Notes under the pieces: generated by a model
What the model saw: only the letters and a program-made list of their open reading frames with translations
Told to the model about the DNA's origin: nothing
The model's database searches: none
Program-made: the position numbers and the translations under genes
Shown: one piece after another, positions 49,354-59,798 of the stretch
Layout: each line of letters begins with the position of its first letter
Numbering within the stretch: the first letter of the stretch is position 1
Source of the DNA: Streptomyces sp. DH5
GTDB lineage: Bacteria; Actinomycetota; Actinomycetes; Streptomycetales; Streptomycetaceae
DNA length: 64,000 nt
Assembly (NCBI RefSeq): GCF_020873915.1
Contig: NZ_JAHWGP010000028.1
Coordinates: 1 to 64,000, forward strand
Direction of reading: 5' to 3'

Positions 49354-49432
49354 CGCCGTCCCGGCCCTCGCGCCCGGCGGGCACGCCCCATCGGTGGCCG
49401 GCGCACGGGGCCCCGTGCGCCGCGCGGGGGCG

Positions 49433-50767
49433 TCAGGACATCCAGCGGTCCGGGCGGGCGTCCCTGCGGCCGGTGCGGGAGCGTTCCGCCTGGGAGCGCA
49501 GCAGGGCCGCCGCCTCCGCGGCGTCGCGCAGACTGGCCTCGACGGACTTGTTCGCGCCGGTGTCCACCACGACGTCGGCCACGCCCCGGGCCCGCTGCCA
49601 GGGCCCCTGCACCAGCCGCACGCTCTGCACCTTGGCGTGCGGCACCAGGGACAGGCTGCGGCGCAGCAGCCCGCGGTGGGCGGCGAACACCGCGTCGGTG
49701 ACGGTGAGTCCGTAACCGCGCCACCACACCGGCACGCACCACCGCGCGCGGCGCGGCGGCCGGAGGAGCGCCTCGCGCGGGGGCACGCTCACCCCGGGCA
49801 GCACCCGCGCGACGACCGACTCGGCGAGCTCGCGCGGAGCGACCGGCAGCAGCAGGGAGTTCGAGGACCCGGCCACGTCGAGTTCCACGCGTACCCAGCC
49901 CCGTCGCCGCCACAGCAGCGGCTCGACGAGCCGCACGGTCTGCACGCGCCCCGGAGGCACCGTCTCGTGCGCCCGGTCCAGCAGCCCGTGGTCGATGCGC
50001 AGTCCGTCGGGCGACTCGCCGAGCGTCCAGTCGTACTCGGTGACGAAGCGCCCCACGCTGCTCGCCCCTGCCGCGCCCAGCATCGGCACGGCCGCGGCGA
50101 GCACCGTCCACAGGCTGTGGGTGGCCGTCCACAGCAGCGGCAGCGCGACGGCCGCGACGACGAGCCAGCCCCACGTCGCCCCGGTCAGCAGCAGGGAGAC
50201 GGCGAGCACACCCGGCGGCACCCGCAGCATCTCCCGGGACGGCGCCTCGCCGACCTCGTGTGCGGTCTCCGGTGCGAATCCCGCCGCCCGCGCGAGCAGT
50301 TCGGCGCGCAGCGCACGCGCCTCGCCGGCGCCGAGGAAGGCGAGTTCGTCCTTCTTGTCGGCGCCTATGACGTCGAGTTTGAGTTTCGCCACGCCCGCGA
50401 CCCGTGCGAGCAGCGGCTGGGTCACGTCGATGGCCTGGATCCGTTCCAGCCGGATGTGCGCGGTGCGCCGGAACAGCAGCCCGGTCCGGATGCGCAGCTC
50501 GCTGTCGGTCACCGCGAAGCGGGTGAACCACCAGCTCAGGAAGCCGTAGAGGGCGGCGGCGGGGACGAGGACGGCGAGGCCGAGCAGCAGGGTGGTGGTC
50601 GTCAGCCGGGTCAGCTGGCGCTGCGCCTGGTCCGGGTCGTGCAGCGCCCACCCGAACAGGACGGCGACGGGCGCCCACGCCCGCCGGAAGGGCGTGACGG
50701 GGTGCAGCCGCCTCTCGGTCGCCTGCGGCCGGCCGCGTACGTCCTCGTGGACGTCCGGGGCCGTCAC
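49433..50767 (-). CDS. bPH2/YdbT-like membrane protein (large subunit of a pair)
   Basis: 444 aa; its GTG overlaps the stop of the upstream gene (ATGA-type overlap). Two tandem bacterial PH domains, each after a membrane hairpin: [40 protein letters not shown]; and later [40 protein letters not shown], plus [40 protein letters not shown]. Hydrophobic segments include [20 protein letters not shown] and [20 protein letters not shown]. It resembles B. subtilis YdbT, which with YdbS affects resistance to certain bacteriocins. It likely forms a complex with the preceding small PH protein. Confidence 0.85.
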   Translation of the reverse strand: MTAPDVHEDVRGRPQATERRLHPVTPFRRAWAPVAVLFGWALHDPDQAQRQLTRLTTTTLLLGLAVLVPAAALYGFLSWWFTRFAVTDSELRIRTGLLFRRTAHIRLERIQAIDVTQPLLARVAGVAKLKLDVIGADKKDELAFLGAGEARALRAELLARAAGFAPETAHEVGEAPSREMLRVPPGVLAVSLLLTGATWGWLVVAAVALPLLWTATHSLWTVLAAAVPMLGAAGASSVGRFVTEYDWTLGESPDGLRIDHGLLDRAHETVPPGRVQTVRLVEPLLWRRRGWVRVELDVAGSSNSLLLPVAPRELAESVVARVLPGVSVPPREALLRPPRRARWCVPVWWRGYGLTVTDAVFAAHRGLLRRSLSLVPHAKVQSVRLVQGPWQRARGVADVVVDTGANKSVEASLRDAAEAAALLRSQAERSRTGRRDARPDRWMS

Positions 50768-51309
50768 AGCCCCGCCGATCGGGCCTCGCCGAGCTCCGTG
50801 AGCCGGTCGCGCAGCCGTTCCGCCTCGGCCGGGTGGAGCCCGGGGATGGTCGCGTCGGTCGCGGCGGCGGCCGTGTGCAACTGCACGCTGGCCAGCTCGA
50901 AGTACCGTTCGACGGGTCCGGAGGTGACCTCGACCAGCTGCATCCGCCCGTACGGCACGACCGTCTCCTGGCGCCACAGGACACCCCGGCTGATCAGCAG
51001 GTCGTCGGCGCGCTCCGAGTACCGCCAGGAGCGCCAGTTCCGCTCCAGCATCACCCAGCCCCAGACCAGCACGGCCAGCGGCAGTGCCGCGAAGACGGCC
51101 CAGCCCGGCCCGGCCAGCAGTCCCGGCACCAGGGCCGTCGCCAGCGTCAGCAGCCCCAGCCACACCCCCAGCAGCAGCCGCCGCATCCTCAGCAGCCCGG
51201 GTGGCAGTGCGATCCACACCGGCTCGTCCGCCGTGATCGCCGGCTGCGCCGCCGGTGCCGTTCCGCCCGTCGTCGCCGGCCCCGTGTCCCGTGGGCTCCC
51301 CGTCTCCAT
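50764..51309 (-). CDS. bPH2/YdbS-like membrane protein (small subunit of a pair)
   Basis: 181 aa. A Pro/Thr/Ala-rich N-terminus is followed by two hydrophobic helices ([40 protein letters not shown]) and one PH domain ([59 protein letters not shown]). It resembles YdbS, and the following gene resembles YdbT. The two stop/start codons overlap. It is divergent from nuoD by only 31 bp. TACGCT six bases before the ATG and the lack of a ribosome site predict a leaderless mRNA. Confidence 0.85.
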   Translation of the reverse strand: METGSPRDTGPATTGGTAPAAQPAITADEPVWIALPPGLLRMRRLLLGVWLGLLTLATALVPGLLAGPGWAVFAALPLAVLVWGWVMLERNWRSWRYSERADDLLISRGVLWRQETVVPYGRMQLVEVTSGPVERYFELASVQLHTAAAATDATIPGLHPAEAERLRDRLTELGEARSAGL

Positions 51310-51340
51310 GGGGCAAGCGTACGTAGGGGACACTGTGAGC
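51310..51340. promoter_or_regulatory. 31-bp divergent start region between bPH2 genes and nuoD
   Basis: Leftward: TACGCT (minus, 51321-51316), six bases before the ATG at 51309. Rightward: AGGGGAC ten bases before the nuoD ATG. A TACGTA palindrome sits in the middle. The nuoD promoter must therefore lie within the bPH2 gene, or overlap the leftward promoter. Confidence 0.5.
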
Positions 51341-52492
51341 ATGACTCCCACGACGGAGACCATGGTCGGCATCGGCGGCGCGGCGGAGAGCACCGACATG
51401 GTGCTCAACATCGGACCCCAGCATCCCTCCACGCACGGCGTGCTGCGGCTGAAGCTCGTCCTCGACGGCGAGCGCATCGTGCGCGCGGAGCCCGTGATCG
51501 GCTACATGCACCGGGGCGCGGAGAAACTGTTCGAGGCCCGTGACTACCGTCAGATCATCATGCTGGCCAATCGTCACGACTGGCTGTCGGCCTTCTCCAA
51601 CGAGCTGGGCGTGGTCCTCGCCGTGGAGCGGATGCTCGGCATGGAGGTCCCCGAGCGTGCCGTGTGGCTGCGCACCCTGCTCGCCGAGCTGAACCGCGTG
51701 CTCAACCACCTGATGTTCCTCGGCTCCTACCCGCTGGAGCTCGGCGGCATCACCCCGATCTTCTACGCCTTCAGCGAGCGCGAGGAGCTCCAGCACGTCA
51801 TGGAGGAGGTCTCCGGCGGGCGGATGCACTACATGTTCAACCGCGTGGGCGGTCTCAAGGAGGACCTCCCCGCCGGCTGGACCGCCCGCGCGCGCACCGC
51901 CGTCGCCGACGTGCGCTCCCGCATGGACCGCTTCGACGACCTGGTGCTCGGCAACGAGATCTTCCGGGGCCGCACGCGCGGCGTCGGCGTGCTGTCCCCG
52001 AAGGCCGTGCACGCGTACGGCGTGAGCGGACCGATCGGGCGCGCCTCGGGCGTCGACTTCGACCTGCGCCGCGACGAGCCGTACCTCGCCTACGGCGAAC
52101 TGGGCGACGTGCTGAAGGTCGTGACCCGCGAGGAGGGCGACTGCCTGGCCCGCTTCGAGTGCCTGCTGGAGCAGACCCACAACGCCCTCGACCTCGCCGA
52201 CGCCTGCCTCGACCGGCTCGCCGAACTGCCGCCGGGCCCCGTCAACCAGCGGCTCCCCAAGGTCCTCAAGGCACCCGAGGGACACACGTACGCGTGGACC
52301 GAGAACCCGCTCGGCATCAACGGCTACTACCTGGTCAGCAAGGGTGAGAAGACGCCGTACCGGCTGAAGCTGCGCTCGGCGTCGTACAACAACATCCAGG
52401 CGCTCACCGAGCTGCTGCCGGGGACGCTGGTCGCGGACATGGTGGCGATCCTGGGCTCGTTGTTCTTCGTCGTCGGCGACATCGACAAGTAG
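51341..52492 (+). CDS. nuoD: NADH-quinone oxidoreductase subunit D, orphan copy (NuoD2)
   Basis: 383 aa. 49-kDa-subunit signatures: [40 protein letters not shown], then [20 protein letters not shown]. The quinone-site histidine (HPSTHG) and the C-terminal [20 protein letters not shown] are kept. It is normally inside a 14-gene nuo operon; here no other nuo gene is near. Streptomyces have such a second NuoD-like gene. Whether it joins complex I, an F420H2- or other donor-linked variant, or a partial hydrogenase-like complex is unknown. All hallmark motifs are intact, so it is not a decayed copy. Confidence 0.88.
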   Translation: MTPTTETMVGIGGAAESTDMVLNIGPQHPSTHGVLRLKLVLDGERIVRAEPVIGYMHRGAEKLFEARDYRQIIMLANRHDWLSAFSNELGVVLAVERMLGMEVPERAVWLRTLLAELNRVLNHLMFLGSYPLELGGITPIFYAFSEREELQHVMEEVSGGRMHYMFNRVGGLKEDLPAGWTARARTAVADVRSRMDRFDDLVLGNEIFRGRTRGVGVLSPKAVHAYGVSGPIGRASGVDFDLRRDEPYLAYGELGDVLKVVTREEGDCLARFECLLEQTHNALDLADACLDRLAELPPGPVNQRLPKVLKAPEGHTYAWTENPLGINGYYLVSKGEKTPYRLKLRSASYNNIQALTELLPGTLVADMVAILGSLFFVVGDIDK

Positions 52493-52495
52493 CCG

Positions 52496-53506
52496 TCACC
52501 CCGTGAGGACGTCCCCGATCCCGGCCGCCCGCACCAGCCACCCGAAGTCCCCGAGTCCGCCCGGCGCGGTGAGCTCGGCGGCCTCCCCGGCGCCCGCGAG
52601 GGCGCGCACGTACCCGGCGGGGTCCGTGGACGCGAGCGCGAGCGGGGGGCGTGCGCCGCTCACGCCCAGGGCGTGCAGGGCCTCGCGCTGCGACAGCAGG
52701 CGCGCGCCGGGGGGAGCGCAGGCCGAGGCACACGCGTCCAGGGCGACGTGCGCGGTGATGTCGCACGACCCGTCCGGCACGGGCGCCGTCTCCCGTCCCT
52801 CCCGGAAGCCCGTCAGCGTCCCGAACGGCGGCCGCGCCGCGGCGGTGTGCGCGTAGTCCACCGCGACGGCGAGCCCCCGCGCGACGGTCCCGGCCGCCGC
52901 GGCCCAGGCCAGGTCCCGGGGCAGTCCGATCTCCGCGCGGAGCCCCCGCCCGGTCCCCAGCGGCCACCACCGCGCCAGCCACTCGGCCTCCGCGCCGGCG
53001 ACCGGCTCGCCGAGCCGCTCGCTCCCGTCCGCCGCCACCAGCACCAGCCGCGGCACGCCCGCCGCGTCCACCTCGACGACGTCCACGGGGACGTTGTCCA
53101 GCCACTCGTTGGCGAACAGCAGCCCGGTGATCCCCTCCGGGGGCCGCGCCCGCCACTCGATCCCGTGGTCCAGTCCGGCGGGCCGCCCGGCCAGCTCCAC
53201 CGCGTACGCGCGGGTGCGTTCCGCCACTTCGGCGGGCAGCGCGGCGAGCACCCCGGCGGTCAGTTCGCCCCGCCCGGCCGCCATGTCCACGAAGTCGAGC
53301 ACCGCCGGACGTCCCAGCGCCTCGTCGACCCGGCACAGCAGCCGCGCCACGGCCCCGGCGAACAGCGGGGAGGCGTGCACCGACGTGCGGAAGTGCCCCG
53401 CCGGTCCCGCGCCGGCCCGCCGGTAGAAACCGCCGGGCCCGTACAGGGCCTCCTGAGCGGCCGCCCGCCAGCCCCGCGGGCCGTCCTGCCGCGCCCCGGC
53501 CGTCAC
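52496..53506 (-). CDS. MidA-like SAM-dependent methyltransferase (DUF185)
   Basis: 336 aa from the GTG at 53506; the frame is open further upstream, so the start is uncertain. DUF185/MidA signatures: the N-terminal [39 protein letters not shown] as the SAM-binding motif I (about 88-105), [19 protein letters not shown], and a later [40 protein letters not shown]. Eukaryotic MidA (NDUFAF7) methylates an arginine of the NuoD-type subunit of complex I. Here the gene lies tail to tail with orphan nuoD (3-bp gap), so NuoD2 is an attractive substrate, though this is inference. Confidence 0.82.
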   Translation of the reverse strand: MTAGARQDGPRGWRAAAQEALYGPGGFYRRAGAGPAGHFRTSVHASPLFAGAVARLLCRVDEALGRPAVLDFVDMAAGRGELTAGVLAALPAEVAERTRAYAVELAGRPAGLDHGIEWRARPPEGITGLLFANEWLDNVPVDVVEVDAAGVPRLVLVAADGSERLGEPVAGAEAEWLARWWPLGTGRGLRAEIGLPRDLAWAAAAGTVARGLAVAVDYAHTAAARPPFGTLTGFREGRETAPVPDGSCDITAHVALDACASACAPPGARLLSQREALHALGVSGARPPLALASTDPAGYVRALAGAGEAAELTAPGGLGDFGWLVRAAGIGDVLTG

Positions 53507-53656
53507 CGGTCCCCCACCCCCGCACTCACCGTCGTCACCGGCCCAGGTTAAGCGCGCGGACACGCCCGGCCTCCACCTTGCGGAGTACACGTGAGCACCG
53601 GGGATCGGCCCTCCGGTTGACCCCTGCACGCACTTCGCTTCCCTACGCTGGGTTAC

Positions 53657-54859
53657 GTGCAGCGCCTCTACGACTTCCTCCGCAGACACCCGACCTGGGT
53701 CGACGGCTTCTGGGCCGTGGTCCTGTTCGGGATTTCGGTCGTCGGCGGTGCGACCGTGGAGGAGTCGCGCGGGACGGACCTGCCGGCCCTGACCGTGCCG
53801 GCCGTGCTGCTGCTGTCGCTGGTCGTCGCGCTGCGCCGCCGGATGCCCGAGCGGATGCTCCTCCTCGCCCTGGCCGTGGGCGTGGGACAGCTGATCGCGG
53901 ACGTGGCGACGATGCCCGCCGACTTCGCCCTGCTGGTGATCGTCTACACCGTCGCGGCGATCGGCGCGCGCTGGGCCTCCCGCCTCGCGCTGACCGCCGG
54001 CCTGTGCGCGGCCCCGCTCGCGCAGCTCCGCTGGCCCAACGAGGACCAGAGCCTGGCGGCCAACGTCGCCGTCATGATCTTCCAGACGGTTCCCTTCGCC
54101 CTCGCGTGGGTGCTCGGCGACTCCATCCGCACCCGCCGCGCCTACTTCGCGCAGCTGGAGGAGCGGGCCGCCCGCCTGGAGAAGGAACGCGCGGCGCAGG
54201 CCAAGGTCGCCGTCGCCGCCGAACGCGCCCGGATAGCCCGCGAGCTGCACGACGTCGTCGCCCACAACGTGTCGGTGATGGTGGTGCAGGCCGACGGGGC
54301 CGCCTACGTCCTCGACGCGGCACCCGACCAGGCGAAGAAGGCGCTGGAGACCATCTCCTCCACCGGCCGCCAGGCCCTCGCCGAGATGCGCCGCCTGCTG
54401 GGCGTCCTGCGCACCGGCGAGCACCAGGAGGCCGGGGAGTACGTGCCGCAGCCCGACGTGCGGCAGATCGAGGACCTCGTCGAGGAGTGCCGGGGGGCCG
54501 GGCTGCCGGTGGACTTCAAGGTCGAGGGCACCTCGCGCCCGCTGCCCAGCGGCGTCGAGCTGACCGCCTACCGCATCGTGCAGGAGGCGCTCACCAACAC
54601 CCGCAAGCACGGTGGCCCCGACGCGGGCGCCAGCGTGCGCCTGGTGTACTTCGACGACGGTCTCGGCCTGCTCGTGGAGGACGACGGCAAGGGCGCCCCC
54701 CACGAGCTGTACGAGGAGGGCGGCCTGGACGGGCAGGGCCACGGCCTGATCGGCATGCGGGAGCGGGTCGGCATGGTCGGCGGGACGCTGGACGCGGGAC
54801 CGCGTCCGGGCGGAGGATTCCGCATCAGTGCGCTGCTGCCGCTCAAACCCGCGCACTGA
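53657..54859 (+). CDS. NarL-type sensor histidine kinase
   Basis: 400 aa. Five or six transmembrane helices occupy about 15-150 ([59 protein letters not shown]), with no large extracellular domain. The HisKA_3 dimerisation/phosphoacceptor motif is [20 protein letters not shown] (H near 198). The ATPase has N box [19 protein letters not shown]1 [11 protein letters not shown] and G2 [18 protein letters not shown]. It phosphorylates the response regulator encoded 131 bp downstream. The stimulus is probably membrane-borne. TACGCT seven bases before the GTG and no ribosome site predict a leaderless transcript. Confidence 0.9.
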   Translation: MQRLYDFLRRHPTWVDGFWAVVLFGISVVGGATVEESRGTDLPALTVPAVLLLSLVVALRRRMPERMLLLALAVGVGQLIADVATMPADFALLVIVYTVAAIGARWASRLALTAGLCAAPLAQLRWPNEDQSLAANVAVMIFQTVPFALAWVLGDSIRTRRAYFAQLEERAARLEKERAAQAKVAVAAERARIARELHDVVAHNVSVMVVQADGAAYVLDAAPDQAKKALETISSTGRQALAEMRRLLGVLRTGEHQEAGEYVPQPDVRQIEDLVEECRGAGLPVDFKVEGTSRPLPSGVELTAYRIVQEALTNTRKHGGPDAGASVRLVYFDDGLGLLVEDDGKGAPHELYEEGGLDGQGHGLIGMRERVGMVGGTLDAGPRPGGGFRISALLPLKPAH

Positions 54860-54990
54860 CGCCCACGCACGCCCCCTGTTGACACCTGTCACAACCCCTG
54901 TCGCACCCCTGGGGCGACCACGACCGCACGACCTTACGCCCCGAAGACCCGAAGACCCGAAGACCCGCGACCGAAACGGAAGAGGCCCCG

Positions 54991-55662
54991 ATGGCGATCC
55001 GCGTGATGCTCGTCGACGACCAGGTGCTCCTGCGCACCGGGTTCCGGATGGTGCTCGCCGCCCAGCCGGACATGGAGGTCGTGGCGGAGGCGGGTGACGG
55101 CGTCGAGGCCCTCCAGGTGCTGCGGTCCACCGCCGTCGACGTGGTGCTGATGGACGTCCGCATGCCCAAGCTCGACGGCGTCGAGACCACCCGCCGGATC
55201 TGCGCGGACACCGACCCGCCGAAGGTGCTGATCCTCACCACCTTCGACCTCGACGAGTACGCCTTCTCCGGGCTGAAGGCGGGCGCCTCCGGATTCATGC
55301 TGAAGGACGTGCCGCCGGGCGAACTGCTCGCCGCGATCCGCGCGGTGCACAGCGGCGACGCCGTGGTCGCCCCCTCCACCACCCGCCGGCTCCTGGACCG
55401 CTTCGCGCCGATGCTGCCCAGCAGCGGCAAGCAGCCCGAGCACAAGGAACTGGAACGGCTCACCGAGCGCGAACGCGAGGTCATGGTGCTCGTCGCCCAG
55501 GGCCTGTCCAACGGCGAGATCGCTGCCCGGCTGGTGCTCTCCGAGGCGACCGTGAAGACCCACGTCGGCCGCATCCTCACCAAACTGGGCCTGCGGGACC
55601 GGGTGCAGGTGGTCGTCCTCGCCTACGAGACGGGTCTGGTGCGGGCCGGCGGACACGGCTGA
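54991..55662 (+). CDS. NarL/LuxR-type response regulator
   Basis: 223 aa. The receiver has the acidic pair in [15 protein letters not shown] (9-10), phospho-acceptor D55 ([13 protein letters not shown]), the threonine in [19 protein letters not shown] and the lysine in [15 protein letters not shown]. The C-terminal LuxR HTH is [40 protein letters not shown] (about 160-205). Cognate to the upstream kinase. Target genes are not identifiable; the neighbouring TmrB-like ATPase gene starts 31 bp downstream and may be cotranscribed. The intergenic part has a direct repeat CCCGAAGA(CC) x3 at about 54940-54966. Confidence 0.9.
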   Translation: MAIRVMLVDDQVLLRTGFRMVLAAQPDMEVVAEAGDGVEALQVLRSTAVDVVLMDVRMPKLDGVETTRRICADTDPPKVLILTTFDLDEYAFSGLKAGASGFMLKDVPPGELLAAIRAVHSGDAVVAPSTTRRLLDRFAPMLPSSGKQPEHKELERLTEREREVMVLVAQGLSNGEIAARLVLSEATVKTHVGRILTKLGLRDRVQVVVLAYETGLVRAGGHG

Positions 55663-55693
55663 ACGGACGTCCTCGCGCCGGTAGTGCCGGTCC

Positions 55694-56323
55694 ATGCTGC
55701 TGTGGATCAACGGCCCCTTCGGGGGCGGCAAGACACAGACCGCGTACGAGATGCACCGCCGTCTGCCGGGCAGCGTCGTCTGCGACCCGGAGCACGCCGG
55801 GTTCGGCCTGAACCGCATGCTGCCGCCCGGACTGCGCGGTGACTTCCAGGACCTCCGGTCCTGGCGGCAGGGCGTCGTCGAGGTCCTCGACCTCGCGCTG
55901 ACCGGGCACGACGGCGTGGTGATCGCCCCCATGACCGTCACCCACCCCGGCCACTTCGCCGAGACGGTCGGCCGGCTGCGCGAACTCGGCCACGACGTCC
56001 ATCACTTCACCCTCCTCGCCGAGCGCGCGACGGTGCTGCGGCGGCTGCGCGAACGCCGCTTCGGGTACCTCCTCGGCTCCGTCACGGGCAACCCCGCACC
56101 GCGCCGGGAGAGCTGGGCGGTGCGGCGGCTCGACCACTGCCTGGAGCGGCTCGGCGAACCGGAGTTCGCCGAGCACCTGTGGACCGACCGCACCACGGTG
56201 CCGAAGACGGCGGACCGCATCGCCGTACTGGCCGGACTGACCCTGCTCCCCACCAGCGGGGGCCGGCTGCGGACCAGGCTGCGCCAGGCGGGCGTGGGAC
56301 TCCGGCACATCCGTCGGGACTGA
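55694..56323 (+). CDS. TmrB-like ATP-binding protein
   Basis: 209 aa. P-loop LLWINGPFGGGKTQTAYEMH (7-14 core), VVCDPEHAGFGLNRMLPPGL, GVVIAPMTVTHPGHFAETVG, and DVHHFTLLAERATVLRRLRE. It closely follows the layout of B. subtilis TmrB, the ATP-binding tunicamycin-resistance protein (WINGAFG.GKTQTA..L, DPE..GF, PMT..HP..F, HHFTL.A). Family members protect against nucleoside antibiotics by binding them, or act as small-molecule kinases. Here it follows a two-component system. Substrate not known. Confidence 0.8.
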   Translation: MLLWINGPFGGGKTQTAYEMHRRLPGSVVCDPEHAGFGLNRMLPPGLRGDFQDLRSWRQGVVEVLDLALTGHDGVVIAPMTVTHPGHFAETVGRLRELGHDVHHFTLLAERATVLRRLRERRFGYLLGSVTGNPAPRRESWAVRRLDHCLERLGEPEFAEHLWTDRTTVPKTADRIAVLAGLTLLPTSGGRLRTRLRQAGVGLRHIRRD

Positions 56324-56365
56324 CGGGACGCGGGACGCGCCCGGTCCCGCGCCCCCGTCCGACCG

Positions 56366-57589
56366 TCAGGCGGGTGCCGCCACCTCCCGGAGCAGACGCC
56401 GTGCGAACTCCTCCGCCGCCGCCCGCACGTCCCCGGCCGTCCACTCCAGCGCCGCCGCCCGCACGTACACCTCGGTGAACGACAGACCCGGCCCCTTCGG
56501 ATCCCAGTAGTTGGCGAAGAGCACCGCCCCCGTCTCCTCCGCCGCCGCGACCGCCACCTCGGCGACCACGTCCGCCCCGTACGGCAGCCACACCTGGAAG
56601 TCGAAGGTGTGGGGCACCTCGGGGTGCACCCGGAACCACGGCAGCCCGCCCGCTTCCAGCCCCTCCCGCAGGGCGGCGGCGACGACGCGCGCGTGCCGCA
56701 CGTACCCCGGCAGCCGGGGCAGCTCCCGCTCCAGCCCGATCAGCGCGGACAGCGCGGTCGGGAACTGCTGGAAGACGTTGCCGCCGTACCGGTGCCGCCA
56801 GGCCCGCGCCTCCTCGGCCAGGCCCGCCGGGCCGGCGAGCGCGGCGCCGCCGAAGGCGTCGAGGGACTTGTAGAACGACACGTAGACGCTGTCCGCGAGA
56901 CCCGCGATCTCCTCCAGCGACCGCCCGAAGTACTCGGTGCACTCCCACAGCCGCGCCCCGTCGACGTGCACGACCGCCTCGCGCTCCCGCGCGGCGTCCA
57001 CCACCCCGGTCAGCTCCTCCCACGAGGGCAGGACGAAACCGGCGTCCCTGAGCGGCAGCTCCAGCATCAGCGCCCCGAAGGGCTCCTCGAAGTCGCGCAC
57101 CTCCGCGGCGGTGGGCAGCCGGGGTTCGCTGGTCACCCGCACCGGCCGCAATCCGCTGACCTGGCTGAACGCGTTCCGCTCGTGCACCTCGGGGTGGCTG
57201 AGCGCGTGCAGGGCCACCGCCGGGTTCCCGGTACGTCCCGCCCAGCAGCGCAGGGCCACCTGCTGGGCCATCGTGCCGGTCGGGAAGAACACCGCGGCCT
57301 CGGTGCCGAGCAGCCCGGCGACCCGCCGCTCCAGGGCCTCGACGACGCCGTTGCCGTAGAGGTCGGAGTCCTCGTCGAGGTCGTACACGCTCCCCGCCGC
57401 TTCCAGCAGGGCGAGCCGCTCCGAGAGGGGGGCGAGGAACCCCTGGCGCGCGAGCACGCGCGGGGCGGCGCGCCAGGCGGCGATCCGCCGTTCGCGCGGC
57501 GTCGGCCGCGCGGCCTCGCCCTCACCGGGAACGCCTCCGCGCCCGTCCTCGTCCGCCGTGCCGTTCCTGTCGTCCGCCGCATCACTCAT
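56366..57589 (-). CDS. Threonine-aldolase-like PLP enzyme (beta-eliminating lyase family)
   Basis: 407 aa from the ATG at 57589 (an ATG four codons upstream is equally open). Fold-type I PLP features: LYGNGVVEALERRVAGLLGT, AVFFPTGTMAQQVALRCWAG (aromatic/TGT contact), HPEVHERNAFSQ, VVHVDGARLWECTEYF with the PLP aspartate, and the Schiff-base lysine in DSVYVSFYKSLDAFGGAALA. It belongs to the Beta_elim_lyase family with low-specificity L-threonine aldolases (threonine to glycine plus acetaldehyde); related Streptomyces enzymes may act on other beta-hydroxy amino acids. Convergent with the TmrB-like gene. Cytosolic. Confidence 0.85.
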   Translation of the reverse strand: MSDAADDRNGTADEDGRGGVPGEGEAARPTPRERRIAAWRAAPRVLARQGFLAPLSERLALLEAAGSVYDLDEDSDLYGNGVVEALERRVAGLLGTEAAVFFPTGTMAQQVALRCWAGRTGNPAVALHALSHPEVHERNAFSQVSGLRPVRVTSEPRLPTAAEVRDFEEPFGALMLELPLRDAGFVLPSWEELTGVVDAAREREAVVHVDGARLWECTEYFGRSLEEIAGLADSVYVSFYKSLDAFGGAALAGPAGLAEEARAWRHRYGGNVFQQFPTALSALIGLERELPRLPGYVRHARVVAAALREGLEAGGLPWFRVHPEVPHTFDFQVWLPYGADVVAEVAVAAAEETGAVLFANYWDPKGPGLSFTEVYVRAAALEWTAGDVRAAAEEFARRLLREVAAPA

Positions 57590-57772
57590 GCGGGCGATCA
57601 TTCCGCGTCCCGGGCCCCACGGACACCCTCATTTCCCCATGGGCGTGTGCCGCGGCGCCGCCCGGAAACCCACAGCCTGTGGACGGCCGACCGTCACGGG
57701 AACCGATCGCGTTAACATGACGAGAAATCGTCCGGTACCCCGAGCGGACTGGAACGGGAAGGCCCCCGTCGC

Positions 57773-58738
57773 GTGAACACAACCCCTCAGCCCGATCCCC
57801 GAGACCGCCCCGCGCGGCTCACCGTAGGCGTCGTGGGCGCCGGACGCGTGGGCCCCGCCCTGGCGGCGTCCCTCCAGCTCGCCGGGCACCGCCCGGTGGC
57901 CGTCTCCGCCGTCTCCGAGGCCTCCCGCAGGCGTGCCGGGCAGATGCTGCCGGACGTGCCCGTGGTGCCGCCCGCCGACGTCCTGCGGCGCTCCGAGCTG
58001 GTGCTCCTGACCGTCCCGGACGACGCCCTGCCCGGACTGGTCGCCGGACTCGCCGACACCGGCGCGGTACGACCGGGCCAGCTGCTGGTGCACACCTCGG
58101 GCCGTTACGGCGCGAAGGTCCTCGACCCCGCCCTGCGCGCCGGCGCGCTGCCCCTGGCCCTGCACCCGGCGATGACCTTCACCGGCACCCCCGTCGACGT
58201 GCAGCGCCTGGCCGGCTGCTCGTTCGGCGTCACCGCCCCCGAGGAGCTGCGGCTGGCCGCCGAGGCCCTCGTCATCGAGATGGGCGGGGAACCGGAGTGG
58301 ATCGCCGAGGAGAACCGCCCGCTCTACCACGCGGCCCTCGCCCTGGGCGCCAACCACCTGGTCACCCTCGTCGCCCAGTCCATGGAACTGCTGGGCGCCG
58401 CCGGCGTCGGGGCCCCCGACCGGATGCTGGGCCCGCTGCTCGGCGCCGCCCTGGACAACGCGCTGCGCTCCGGCGACGCGGCCCTCACAGGACCGGTCGC
58501 CCGCGGCGACGCGGGCACGGTCGCCGCGCACGTCACCGAGCTGCGCCGGCACGCTCCGGGAACCGTCGCCGGCTACCTGGCCATGGCCCGGGCGACCGCC
58601 GACCGCGCCCTCGCCCACGGCCTGCTGAAGCCGGAACTCGCCGAGGACCTCCTCGGCGTGCTCGCCGGCGGCACCGGCGGCACCGATGGCACCGGCGGCA
58701 CCGATGGCCCCGGCAACACCCCCGGGGAGAACCGATGA
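57773..58738 (+). CDS. DUF2520 Rossmann-fold oxidoreductase (ketopantoate-reductase-like)
   Basis: 321 aa, GTG start. The NAD(P)-binding motif is [20 protein letters not shown] (16-35); [20 protein letters not shown] and [12 protein letters not shown] follow, and the DUF2520 C-terminal domain is FHAAL-like ([20 protein letters not shown]). As the first gene of the panC-nadB-nadC-coaX operon it is a good candidate for the ketopantoate reductase step of pantothenate synthesis, but this is context-based. Its end encodes two copies of GTGGTD and overlaps a tiny ORF by ATGA. Cytosolic. Confidence 0.82.
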   Translation: MNTTPQPDPRDRPARLTVGVVGAGRVGPALAASLQLAGHRPVAVSAVSEASRRRAGQMLPDVPVVPPADVLRRSELVLLTVPDDALPGLVAGLADTGAVRPGQLLVHTSGRYGAKVLDPALRAGALPLALHPAMTFTGTPVDVQRLAGCSFGVTAPEELRLAAEALVIEMGGEPEWIAEENRPLYHAALALGANHLVTLVAQSMELLGAAGVGAPDRMLGPLLGAALDNALRSGDAALTGPVARGDAGTVAAHVTELRRHAPGTVAGYLAMARATADRALAHGLLKPELAEDLLGVLAGGTGGTDGTGGTDGPGNTPGENR

Positions 58739-58812
58739 GCACCACCCCCGGCCCCACCACCCACCCCAGCCGTACGACGACGCGCGCGGCCCGGAACGGA
58801 GTTCCCCGATGA
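58735..58812 (+). CDS. 25-codon mini-ORF bridging DUF2520 and panC
   Basis: The ATG (58735) overlaps the DUF2520 stop (ATGA), and the TGA (58810-58812) overlaps the panC start (ATGA). It encodes [20 protein letters not shown] and then NGVPR. It has no domain; it would carry ribosomes from one gene to the next across the 70-bp gap, since panC has no good ribosome site of its own. It could also be an accident of the gap. Confidence 0.45.
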   Translation: MSTTPGPTTHPSRTTTRAARNGVPR

Positions 58813-59798
58813 CCGCCACCCTGCTGCGCACCGCCGCCGAACTGCACGCACGCCCGCGCACCGGCCGCCGTGCCGTCGTGATGACCATGGGCGCGCTGCA
58901 CGAGGGCCACGCCACGCTGATCCGCACCGCGCGGCAGATCGCGGGCGCCGACGGCGAGGTCGTGGTGACCGTCTTCGTCAACCCGCTGCAGTTCGGCGCG
59001 GGCGAGGACCTGGACCGCTACCCGCGCACCCTGGACGCCGACCTCGAGCTGGCCGAACGCTCCGGCGCGGACGCCGTGTTCGCCCCCGCCGTGGACGAGG
59101 TCTACCCGGGCGGCGCACCGCAGGTCCGGGTCACCGCCGGCCCCATGGGCGAGCGCCTGGAGGGTGCCGCCCGCCCCGGCCACTTCGACGGCATGCTCAC
59201 CGTCGTCGCCAAGCTGCTCCACCTCACCCGCCCCGACATCGCCCTCTACGGGCAGAAGGACGCGCAGCAGCTCGCCCTGATCCGCCGCATGGTGCGGGAC
59301 CTGAACTTCGGCGTGGAGATCGTCGGCGTCCCCACCGTCCGCGAGGAGGACGGGCTGGCCCTGTCCAGCCGCAACCGCTACCTCTCGCCCGCCGAGCGCC
59401 GTACCGCGCTCGCCCTGTCCCGGGCCCTGTTCGCCGGCCGCGACCGGCACGCGGCCCAGCAGGCGCTGCGGGCGCGTGCCCGCGAGGTGCCCGCCACGCG
59501 CGCGCGTGCCGAGGCGCTCAGCGCCATCGGAGAGTCCCGCGCGGCGGCCGACGCGCACGCGGTGGCCACCACCGCCGGCGGCCCCGCGGCCATCCGCGCC
59601 GCCGCCCGGCTGGTCCTCGACGAGGCCGCCCGCCTCGCCCCGCCCCTCGCCCTGGACTACCTGGCCCTGGTCGACCCGGCCGACTTCACCGAGATCGGCG
59701 ACGGCTTCACCGGCGAGGCCGTCCTGGCCGTCGCCGCCCGCGTGGGTGCCACCCGTCTGATCGACAACATCCCCCTGACCTTCGGAGCCGCCTCGTGA
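58809..59798 (+). CDS. panC: Pantothenate synthetase
   Basis: 329 aa. Nucleotidylyltransferase-type HEGH (31-34) in [60 protein letters not shown] and [20 protein letters not shown] are the ATP/pantoate-binding blocks. It joins pantoate and beta-alanine with ATP. It is a little longer than the E. coli protein (about 283 aa) because of an Ala/Arg-rich insert ([20 protein letters not shown]) around 220-260. Between the mini-ORF (ATGA) and nadB (GTGA overlap), so tightly coupled. Confidence 0.94.
   Translation: MTATLLRTAAELHARPRTGRRAVVMTMGALHEGHATLIRTARQIAGADGEVVVTVFVNPLQFGAGEDLDRYPRTLDADLELAERSGADAVFAPAVDEVYPGGAPQVRVTAGPMGERLEGAARPGHFDGMLTVVAKLLHLTRPDIALYGQKDAQQLALIRRMVRDLNFGVEIVGVPTVREEDGLALSSRNRYLSPAERRTALALSRALFAGRDRHAAQQALRARAREVPATRARAEALSAIGESRAAADAHAVATTAGGPAAIRAAARLVLDEAARLAPPLALDYLALVDPADFTEIGDGFTGEAVLAVAARVGATRLIDNIPLTFGAAS

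Noticed and set aside
49433-52285. 950-codon minus-strand frame covering the bPH2 gene and nuoD
   Set aside because: Only the part from the GTG at 50767 on encodes the bPH2 protein; the rest is antisense to nuoD.
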